From contig JAQGLW010000083.1 in the NCBI GenBank assembly GCA_028292665.1, positions 20,207 through 84,206 of the forward strand: 64,000 nt of DNA, in the 5' to 3' direction. Source of the stretch: Herminiimonas sp. (GTDB lineage Bacteria; Pseudomonadota; Gammaproteobacteria; Burkholderiales; Burkholderiaceae_D). Of the stretch, positions 57,971-64,000 are shown piece by piece. A program made the position numbers and the translations under genes. Positions within the stretch are counted from its first letter, which is position 1. The number at the start of each line of letters is the position of its first letter. The notes below the pieces were generated by a model that worked only from the letters and a program-made list of their open reading frames with translations, was not told the DNA's origin and did no database searches.

Positions 57971-59491
57971 TTACCGCAATGACTGCCATAACATCAATGC
58001 CGCATAACCGCGCCAAGGCGACCATCCGGTTGCGCGGGCAATCAATTGCTTCTCGCTGAGCCTGGCAACGGACGGCGTATTTGATGCATCCATGGCCGCC
58101 GCCTTTTGCAAACCCATATCTCCCGCCGGAAAAGCATCCGGAAAGCGCAATGCACGAAGCGCAATGTAATGCGCGGTCCAGTCGCCGATGCCGCGCACCG
58201 TCTTCAAATGTGCGATCGCATCGCCGAGCGCCGCGCCCGGCGGCAGATTCAATCCGCCGCTCGCGGAAAATTGTGCAAGGCGCTGGATGGTTTCCGCACG
58301 CGTTTTCGGCAAACCGATTTGCGCAATGTCGGCAACCGGCACCGAAGCCAGCTTCTCTGCGCTGGGAAAGTGCTGCGTGACGTTCGCAAAAGGCGCCTCG
58401 GCCGCATCCCCGAAACGCGCAGCCAGCCGTCCCGACAGCGTTGTCGCTCCCGCCACGCTGACTTGCTGGCCCAGCACCGCCCGCACTGCGAGTTCGAACG
58501 CGTCAAATGCGCCCGGCACGCGCAGCCCCGGTACTGCATCTATTTGCCTGGCCAGCAGCGGATCCTGCGACAAATGCGCTTCGATGGCGGTGGGATTGGC
58601 ATCCAGATCGAACTGGCTGCGTACGCGTGCGAGCAGCGGCATCAACACCGGCGCCAGTGCCGGAGCCACTTCCAGTTCCAGCTGATGCTTTGGCGCCAGA
58701 TGCGTCATGCGCAGCCAGCCTGCCACGCCGTTACAGCGCACGCTGCGCGCATAGGATCCGGATGGCTGCGTCCGATCTATCGCTTCAACGCCGGGTATGG
58801 CGCGGCCGGCAAGGTAATCGAGGATTTCACGCCAGGCGAAGGGCGGCCGATAGGCAAGCCGCAAAGTCAGGCCGCCGAATCCGATCTCCTCCGCCTTGAC
58901 GACGCGCCGGATCGAGGTAGGGGCCATTCCATAGCGTGTTGCAAATAATGCGTTGAAGCGCCGCACACTGCCGAATCCGGCCGCATATGCGACATCGACC
59001 ATCGGCAAGCGCGTTTCCTGCAACAGTTTTTTCGCGAACAGCAAACGCTGCGTCTGCGCCAGTTCGATCGGCGTGACGCCGAAATGCTGGAGCAGCACGC
59101 GCCGCAGCTGGCGCGACGACAATCCGACTTCAGCGGCCAGCCGCTCGACCGCACATTCGCCATCTTTGCCGTTAAGCGCTCCGGCGGCGATGCGCTGCCA
59201 TACCGCGTACGCCAGATTCTGCTGCAATGCATAAGGCGCCAGCTCCGGCCGGCAACGCAGGCACGGACGGAATCCGGCTGCTTCGGCAGCAGCGGCCGTG
59301 CTGAAAAAAAGGCACGAGGATTCGCGCGGCGTCTTTACCGAACAAACCGGGCGGCAATAAATTCCGGTTGTTTTGACGCCGGTGAAAAATACTCCGTCGA
59401 ACCGCGTATCTTTGGCGGCCAATGCGCGATAACAGCTTTCGCTATTCAGCACCGGCGCCGCACCGGAGTATGAAGAAAAATCATGTTCCAT
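57971..59491 (-). CDS. Ada-AlkA fusion: methyl-sensing regulator/3-methyladenine DNA glycosylase
   Basis: 506 residues in three parts. The AdaA domain (about 14-90) keeps the four metal cysteines C46, C50, C77 and C80 (YCRPVC, CLRC), with the first being the methylphosphotriester acceptor in E. coli Ada. An AraC-type HTH (about 95-190) has LSSRQLRRVLLQHFG. The AlkA part (about 200-506) has the helix-hairpin-helix LKTVRGIGDWTAHYIALRAL and catalytic Asp near 458 (PAGDMGLQKA). It can both sense alkylation and excise 3-methyladenine, and probably controls itself and ogt. Confidence 0.94.
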   Translation of the reverse strand: MEHDFSSYSGAAPVLNSESCYRALAAKDTRFDGVFFTGVKTTGIYCRPVCSVKTPRESSCLFFSTAAAAEAAGFRPCLRCRPELAPYALQQNLAYAVWQRIAAGALNGKDGECAVERLAAEVGLSSRQLRRVLLQHFGVTPIELAQTQRLLFAKKLLQETRLPMVDVAYAAGFGSVRRFNALFATRYGMAPTSIRRVVKAEEIGFGGLTLRLAYRPPFAWREILDYLAGRAIPGVEAIDRTQPSGSYARSVRCNGVAGWLRMTHLAPKHQLELEVAPALAPVLMPLLARVRSQFDLDANPTAIEAHLSQDPLLARQIDAVPGLRVPGAFDAFELAVRAVLGQQVSVAGATTLSGRLAARFGDAAEAPFANVTQHFPSAEKLASVPVADIAQIGLPKTRAETIQRLAQFSASGGLNLPPGAALGDAIAHLKTVRGIGDWTAHYIALRALRFPDAFPAGDMGLQKAAAMDASNTPSVARLSEKQLIARATGWSPWRGYAALMLWQSLR

Positions 59492-59849
59492 GCCGTATTT
59501 ATACGCTCTCGCACAGTCTGGGTCTAGCCGTTTTCGGACATCATTTCATTACCGCCGGGCGCGTCACGGCGGTAATCGCTGCACCTGCCGACGGCATAAG
59601 GATGTCCATGCGGCCGGCGCGACGGCGCTCTGCTGCCGTATGCAGTGCGGAGGTTATTTCAACGGACACTGCATTTCCGATTACAATAATCGCAAGAGGA
59701 ATGCAGGCGGACGCAAATGAATGCCATGCCTCGTCATTACTGGAGCAGAGACCGGCTTTAAACTGCATGTACGAATGGCGCCTTGGAATGCAGTGCGATC
59801 TCTATAGACATCATATGAAGCGACGGCAAGTCGCCATGAGCCAATAACA
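59492..59849. promoter_or_regulatory. 358-base intergenic region upstream of the Ada-AlkA gene
   Basis: No convincing gene. ATTACCGCC (59548-59556) and GGCGGTAAT (59568-59576) form perfect nine-base arms around an 11-base spacer, 57-85 bases upstream of the Ada-AlkA start. This could be a regulator site or a leader hairpin. A 75-residue frame on the minus strand crosses it but lacks a start signal or family resemblance. Confidence 0.35.
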
Positions 59850-60395
59850 GTGAAACCTAAAACGGCCAACCGTGCACCCGCTATCGGGCAACAGGCGCTT
59901 ATATGCAAAGTCGGACTTTCCGACATCGCACCGATCTTCAATCTGATACAAGAGTGTTCCTTGCTCGGCTGCTTCAGCAAGCTATACCTTCAACCAAGAT
60001 ATCAGGCAGGTCTGGCACTGCAATTATTCGGCGTGTGGCTGATGCGAAAAATACGTTTGCCCGGCGGCGACTGGCATAAAGCCGATCTGCAAGTGCTGCG
60101 CTGCCAGGACAAGTTTGCCGGTTTCATGCTTATCCGATATCAGATGCCGTCCGGGGTGGACCGGGAAATATACATGTGCGCCATCGAAAAACAATATCGG
60201 GGAAGAGGCCTGGGAAAATTATTGATTCAAGAACTGTTCGACGGCATGGCGGCGGGGCAGTGCATCGAAGCTGATTGTTTGCCGAACGCGATCACGATGA
60301 AACATCTGCTCGCCAATCTCGGATTCCAGAACGTGACCCCGGGACAGAAATCGGTCTCCATGGTCACGGCAAAAAAATTCCGGTACTGCAGATAA
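59850..60395 (+). CDS. GNAT-family N-acetyltransferase
   Basis: 181 residues. The acetyl-CoA-binding motif A is in MCAIEKQYRGRGLGKLLIQELFDGM (R/Q-x-x-G-x-G), followed by motif B-like region NAITMKHLLANLGFQNV. The start is GTG at 59850, with no good ribosome binding site, and the first 25 residues are weakly conserved in character, so the start is uncertain. Substrate unknown. A single gene between the DNA-repair pair and a DUF3717 gene. Confidence 0.82.
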   Translation: MKPKTANRAPAIGQQALICKVGLSDIAPIFNLIQECSLLGCFSKLYLQPRYQAGLALQLFGVWLMRKIRLPGGDWHKADLQVLRCQDKFAGFMLIRYQMPSGVDREIYMCAIEKQYRGRGLGKLLIQELFDGMAAGQCIEADCLPNAITMKHLLANLGFQNVTPGQKSVSMVTAKKFRYCR

Positions 60396-60504
60396 GCCGG
60401 TTCGCCCGCAACGCCGATTTCCGATGCCGCTGTACACGCAAAACTCGCGCTGTTCAATCAGCGATAACAGGTCCGGCCGTCCGGCGCAAACGCCGCGCTA
60501 CAAT

Positions 60505-60726
60505 ATGCGTATGGAAATCACATTGACCGAACTGGAACAGGCTATCAATTACTGGCGCTTGCTGCGTCCGTCGATCGGCGAGGAACGTGCGCTGTCGCCG
60601 GAAGTCGATCTGCTTGCGACCACGTATGCGCTGATGATTTTCAGCCGCGTCAAATCGGTGCCGCTCGAAGCGCTCGACCCGGCCTGCCTGAAATTGGTGG
60701 AAGCCTGGCGCAAGCAGCACGTCTGA
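60505..60726 (+). CDS. DUF3717-family small protein
   Basis: 73 residues from MRMEITLTELEQAINYWR. It resembles the betaproteobacterial DUF3717 family: ITLTELEQAINYWR, then LSPEVDLLATTYALMIF. The protein is all-helical in appearance and cytoplasmic, with no signal peptide. A second ATG two codons later is an alternative start. Function unknown. It ends about 50 bases before the tail of the convergent radical SAM gene. Confidence 0.8.
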   Translation: MRMEITLTELEQAINYWRLLRPSIGEERALSPEVDLLATTYALMIFSRVKSVPLEALDPACLKLVEAWRKQHV

Positions 60727-60777
60727 TTTTTCAGCGATCAACCGAGCCTTGCCTGTTGCCGGCCGTTTCCGTAAAGC

Positions 60778-62286
60778 TCAAGAAACGGCAAGATGCCGCG
60801 CCTGGCGCTGCGGTATCGCCGGTTCGGCTTTCGCATGCGCCTGTGTTTTCGGCTTGAGATGCGACTTGTGTGCCTGGCCTGCATAGTCGCTGCCCAGCAG
60901 AGCGGTCACTGTATCGGCATCGGCGCCCTGCGTTCCCAGCCATTCGGCCACCAGTGCGGCCAGGCGTTCGAGCGCGATGCGATGCGTCGCGTCGGTCTTC
61001 GCATAAATCCAGTCTGACAGCGCCATGAAGTTCGCGAACGGCGAGTCCCTCAGAATCAGCGGCAGGGTATGGACGAACCGTCCGGAATTCGCAATCAGAT
61101 CCCAGTAACGCGCAAACCGGACCAGCCGCTGCATCGTTGCAAAATCGATGCGATCGGTCGCCAGGATCGTGTAGGGCGGATTCGAATCGAATACAAGATG
61201 ATAGGTTTCGGTATGACGGATGATCGGCGTGCCGCGCAGGCGCTTCAAAATGCCGAACTGGATTTCATGCGGCTTCAATGCGTACAGTCGATCGAAGCCG
61301 CGCGCGAAACTTTCCACATCTTCGCCGGGCAAGCCGGCAATCAGATCGACATGCAGATGCGCATTCGAATGCTCGCACAGCCAGCGGATATTCTCCGCCG
61401 CCTTTTCATTATTCTGCTTGCGGCTGACCAGCGCCTGCACATCGGGATTGAACGACTGGATGCCGATTTCGAATTGCAGCGTGCCGGGCGGAAATTTCCT
61501 GATTCCTTCCTTCAATGCATCGGGCAGATGATCCGGCACCACTTCGAAATGCGCGAATACCGGATCGTCCGGATCGGCGGCCAGCTTCTCGAGAAAGAAT
61601 TGCATGATCTTCAGGCTCGACTTGATATTCAGGTTGAATGTACGGTCGACGAATTTGAACAGGCGCGCGCCGCGCGCATGCAGTGCTTCGAGCTCGGCCA
61701 GAAAGCCATCCAGCTCAAACGGCCAGGCGGTCTTGTCCAGCGCAGACAGGCAGAATTCGCATTTGAACGGACAGCCGCGCGACGCTTCCACATACAAAGT
61801 GCGGTGCGCAATGTCCTCGTCGGTGTACAGCGCATACGGCAGTGCGATCTCGGCCAGCGGCGGCTGCACGCCGGCATGGATTTTCATCAGCGGTTTCGGG
61901 CCGTTGATGATTGCACGGCACAACTGCGGGAATGTGACGTCGCCCCAGCCGGTCACCAGATAATCGGCCGATTGCACGATCGTCTGCTCGCCGGGTTCGT
62001 ACGACACTTCCGGCCCGCCCAGCACGATGACGACGTGCGGCGCCACGCGCTTGAGCATCGCGACTGCTTTCGTGGTTTCTTCGACGTTCCAGATATAGAC
62101 GCCGAATCCGATGACGCGCGGCTGGTGCGCCAATAATTTTTCGACGATTTCAGCCGTCTTTGTGCCGATCACGAATTCCTGCAGCCGTGTGTCGTCCCGC
62201 AAGTCGCCCATGTTGGCGAGCAGATAACGCAAGCCGAGCGATGCATGCGCATAGCGGGCATTGAGGGTCGAGAGCAGGATGGTCAT
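60778..62286 (-). CDS. B12-binding domain radical SAM protein (DUF4080-type)
   Basis: 502 residues. The N-terminal B12-binding-like Rossmann domain (about 1-135) has VIGFGVYIWNVEETTKAVAMLK and VVLGGPEVSYEPGE, without a clear DxHxxG motif. The radical SAM domain has the cluster cysteines in RGCPFKCEFCLSALD (CxxxCxxC), then FKFVDRTFNLNI and QFEIGIQSFNPDV. A third, C-terminal region (about 370-450) is typical of DUF4080 proteins. A Lys/Gln/His-rich tail follows. Substrate unknown; possible methyl or thio-modification chemistry. Confidence 0.9.
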   Translation of the reverse strand: MTILLSTLNARYAHASLGLRYLLANMGDLRDDTRLQEFVIGTKTAEIVEKLLAHQPRVIGFGVYIWNVEETTKAVAMLKRVAPHVVIVLGGPEVSYEPGEQTIVQSADYLVTGWGDVTFPQLCRAIINGPKPLMKIHAGVQPPLAEIALPYALYTDEDIAHRTLYVEASRGCPFKCEFCLSALDKTAWPFELDGFLAELEALHARGARLFKFVDRTFNLNIKSSLKIMQFFLEKLAADPDDPVFAHFEVVPDHLPDALKEGIRKFPPGTLQFEIGIQSFNPDVQALVSRKQNNEKAAENIRWLCEHSNAHLHVDLIAGLPGEDVESFARGFDRLYALKPHEIQFGILKRLRGTPIIRHTETYHLVFDSNPPYTILATDRIDFATMQRLVRFARYWDLIANSGRFVHTLPLILRDSPFANFMALSDWIYAKTDATHRIALERLAALVAEWLGTQGADADTVTALLGSDYAGQAHKSHLKPKTQAHAKAEPAIPQRQARHLAVS

Positions 62287-62344
62287 TGCAAGGGCGCGTT
62301 CGGTAAAACCGGTATTTTACGCCCTGGCGTTTGACCGATGGCTG

Positions 62345-63067
62345 TTATTGCCGGGGAGTTCCCTGCTTCTGCAGCACGGCGCAAGGATCGGCGCCTTGAC
62401 CTTCCAGCAATTGCCCCATGCTTCTGGCGCGCACTTGCATCTGTGCCATATACGCATCCTGATAGGCCTTGCATTGCGCAGCTGTCGTAATGCTGCTCAT
62501 CTGGTCGCTATAGCGTTGCTGTTCCTGCGGCGTCATCATCGACCAGCCCGGCGTAACGGTCGGATCAATTCGTGCCGTGCCGGCCGGCGCTTGACCGCTT
62601 GCGCTTGCCGCAGCGCCGCTGCTCTGACCGGATGCCGCGCCGGAACCCGGCACACTTGAAGGACCCGACATGGCGCCTGCATTCGGCCCGGTTGCGGATG
62701 CCGGTGCGGCGCTCCTATCCGGCATGGTTGTTACAGATTGCGATGCCGTGCCCGGGCTTGGATTGGGCGAAGACCCCGGCGCAACTACCATGCCCGAACC
62801 GGTTGACGTACCGGAAGACGCTGCTGTACCGGAACCGGCTGAGGAACCGGACGTGTTGCCTGCTCCCGGTGTTGTCGCAACGCCGGAGGCAGCGCCTGTA
62901 CCGGGCGCAGCGGTCGCGCCGGGTACAGTGCCCGCGCCTGAGGCTGGCGCAGATCCGTATGTGCTTCCCTGCGCGCTCGCCGGTCCGGACGGCGTGCCAA
63001 AGGTTTGCGCCAGCCCGGTGCTTGCCCACAGCGCCATCAGTATTGCACTCAGATATCGCTTTTTCAT
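62345..63067 (-). CDS. Secreted Ala/Ser/Gly/Pro-rich protein with conserved C-terminal domain
   Basis: 240 residues from MKKRYLSAILMALWASTGLAQ, a Sec signal peptide; four further codons lie upstream. Residues about 25-165 are a low-complexity chain of Ala, Ser, Gly, Thr and Pro. The last 70 residues are ordinary in composition (MTPQEQQRYSDQMSSITTAAQ, KAYQDAYMAQMQVRARSMG) and hold two cysteines that could pair. Probably a tethered or extracytoplasmic protein; function unknown. An FNR-like box lies about 60 bases upstream. Confidence 0.82.
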   Translation of the reverse strand: MKKRYLSAILMALWASTGLAQTFGTPSGPASAQGSTYGSAPASGAGTVPGATAAPGTGAASGVATTPGAGNTSGSSAGSGTAASSGTSTGSGMVVAPGSSPNPSPGTASQSVTTMPDRSAAPASATGPNAGAMSGPSSVPGSGAASGQSSGAAASASGQAPAGTARIDPTVTPGWSMMTPQEQQRYSDQMSSITTAAQCKAYQDAYMAQMQVRARSMGQLLEGQGADPCAVLQKQGTPRQ

Positions 63068-63402
63068 TGCATGCTCCATAACGTGATGATGAATTCTTCA
63101 CCTTATGCAACGGCAAATGACAAGACTTGATTTAGCTCAACTTGACCGGAATAACGGAACAGCATTTACCGTAGGCAACTCATCGGAGCTGATGCGATCA
63201 ATACCAGCAAAAAAGACCGGCTGAAATTTTTCGCTGCCTTTTGCTGTTTGTTACGGCTTGTCGGCTGCGAGCTCTTTTCCCTGCAGTGTGCGCCACATGA
63301 GTCAGATTGGTATGGGTGGCCGCCATGGTTTCGGACAGGTTGTATCCCTCCATGTATTGCAGCCCGGTCAAATCAAGCAGCACGTGCGAGATTAGAGCGT
63401 TA
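63068..63402. promoter_or_regulatory. Intergenic region with FNR/Anr-like box
   Basis: 335 bases. TTGAT-TTAG-CTCAA at 63127-63140 matches the FNR/Anr consensus TTGAT-N4-ATCAA at nine of ten positions. On the minus strand it reads TTGAG-CTAA-ATCAA and stands about 60 bases before the secreted-protein start, with CATAAG about 20 bases further on as a possible -10, close to a class II activator geometry. A 61-codon minus-strand frame in the rest shows nothing recognisable. Confidence 0.55.
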
Positions 63403-64000
63403 TCACGTCCGACTCGGAATAATCGGCAAGATCACTTGCGACGCATGCGTGGAATCCAGGTAGATGCGATTCTTCGCCACCCGATAATTGGGAGAGCCGC
63501 CTTCGGGTTCGCCGGTATTCGGATTGATGTCGAAGCGCGGGAAATTGCTGCTCGAAATATCGATTCGAATCCGATGGCCCTTCTTAAAAAGATTGCTGGT
63601 CGGGAAGGCGTCGATCTGGATTTGATACACCTCGCCAGGCGTCATCAAGACCGGTTTTTCCCAGGAATCGCGATAACGGGCGCGCAGTATGCCGTCGGTC
63701 AGATTCATCGCGAACCCTTCCGGGTAATCCAGGTTGGCCGGATGCACGTCGATGAGTTTGAACGTGAAGTCCGTATCGGAGCAGTTGGACGAGATCCAGA
63801 GGATCGCCTTGATGGGACCGGTGAGCTCGATGTCTTCTTCCAGCGGCGGCGTCTGGAAAACCAGCACGTCGGACCGCTCCGCCAGCGGCCGGTATGGCGC
63901 TTGCGCACCGAAAATCGCCGGCGTTTCACGCTGATCGAAGGCCCCTCCGAACATCAGCGGTTCGCCCGAAGTGACGGCGCCACCGATGGTCGGCACCGGG
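63403..64000 (-). CDS. CocE/NonD-type hydrolase, C-terminal part (5' end outside window)
   Basis: About 198 residues of the 3' portion; the frame is open at base 64000. The sequence is the PepX C-terminal jelly-roll domain: LVFQTPPLEEDIELTGPIKA, SDTDFTFKLIDVHP, PGEVYQIQIDAFPTSNLFKKGHRIRIDISSSNFPRFDINPNTG (landmarks only) and a short tail ending at SRT. This domain follows an alpha/beta hydrolase in X-Pro dipeptidyl peptidase/cocaine esterase-like enzymes; the catalytic part is beyond the window, so activity cannot be judged. Confidence 0.85.
   Translation of the reverse strand, partial: PVPTIGGAVTSGEPLMFGGAFDQRETPAIFGAQAPYRPLAERSDVLVFQTPPLEEDIELTGPIKAILWISSNCSDTDFTFKLIDVHPANLDYPEGFAMNLTDGILRARYRDSWEKPVLMTPGEVYQIQIDAFPTSNLFKKGHRIRIDISSSNFPRFDINPNTGEPEGGSPNYRVAKNRIYLDSTHASQVILPIIPSRT

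Noticed and set aside
59541..59768. 75-codon minus-strand frame with a hydrophobic stretch
   Set aside because: No ribosome binding site and it spans the inverted repeat upstream of the Ada-AlkA gene; more likely regulatory DNA.
63198..63383. 61-codon minus-strand frame
   Set aside because: No ribosome binding site, no signal or domain, and unusual composition; treated as non-coding.

Overview
The window reads as a chromosomal segment of a betaproteobacterium of the order Burkholderiales, most likely an Oxalobacteraceae-type (Herminiimonas/Janthinobacterium-like) organism. This is inferred from gene order (mlaFED-mlaA-mlaCB, pilMNOPQ-aroK-aroB-dgt, kdsD-kdsC-lptCAB-rpoN-hpf, cyaY/lptM-lysA, ccsB-resB-cytochrome c4/engB-hemB), moderate GC content and protein features. 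No species can be named without a database search. Both ends are cut inside genes. I found no rRNA, tRNA, CRISPR array or prophage.

Layout. 1-5.7 kb (minus strand): an ABC-2 exporter pair and a complete Mla phospholipid-transport operon that carries the lipoprotein MlaA. 5.9-12.1 kb: glutamate synthase gltD and gltB. 12.2-13.1 kb: a REP-associated tyrosine transposase (RAYT) bounded by inverted GGGTCAGAGT motifs. 13.1-22.2 kb: ssb, an MFS exporter, uvrA, acyP, an AEC-family carrier, an SDR enzyme and a KefB-type antiporter. 22.4-27.9 kb (plus): the LPS supply and export cluster kdsD-kdsC-lptC-lptA-lptB, then rpoN and hpf with a terminator. 28-32 kb: a HIBCH-like CoA hydrolase, dgt and a fused aroK-aroB. 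32-40 kb: pilMNOPQ, divergent from the class A penicillin-binding protein gene mrcA. 40-42 kb: cyaY, the small lipoprotein lptM, and lysA.

42-48 kb is the most interesting part. A NikR-type nickel regulator lies tail-to-tail with a TonB-dependent receptor whose promoter region holds an inverted repeat closely resembling the NikR operator. Beside it are msrP-msrQ (msrQ appears to carry a one-base deletion near its 3' end) and an ECF sigma factor/anti-sigma factor/secreted-protein trio. 48-54.6 kb: system II cytochrome c assembly (CcsB, ResB), cytochrome c4, engB and hemB. 54.6-64 kb is more accessory: an IS630-type transposase remnant, a CDF metal transporter, a Ser/Gly-repeat lipoprotein with a sigma-E-like promoter, a direct DNA-repair pair (ogt and an Ada-AlkA fusion), a GNAT acetyltransferase, a DUF3717 protein, a B12-binding radical SAM protein, an Ala/Ser/Gly-rich secreted protein with an FNR/Anr-like box, and the end of a CocE/NonD-type hydrolase.

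Much of the window concerns the envelope: lipid asymmetry (Mla), LPS transport (Kds/Lpt/LptM), peptidoglycan (MrcA, LysA), type IV pili and periplasmic methionine repair. No wholly unknown multi-gene system is evident. The best candidates for new biology are the NikR/TonB nickel regulon, the ECF-MsrPQ neighbourhood, and several unexplained inverted repeats, one of which (TTCGGCAT-loop-ATGCCGAA) occurs twice.
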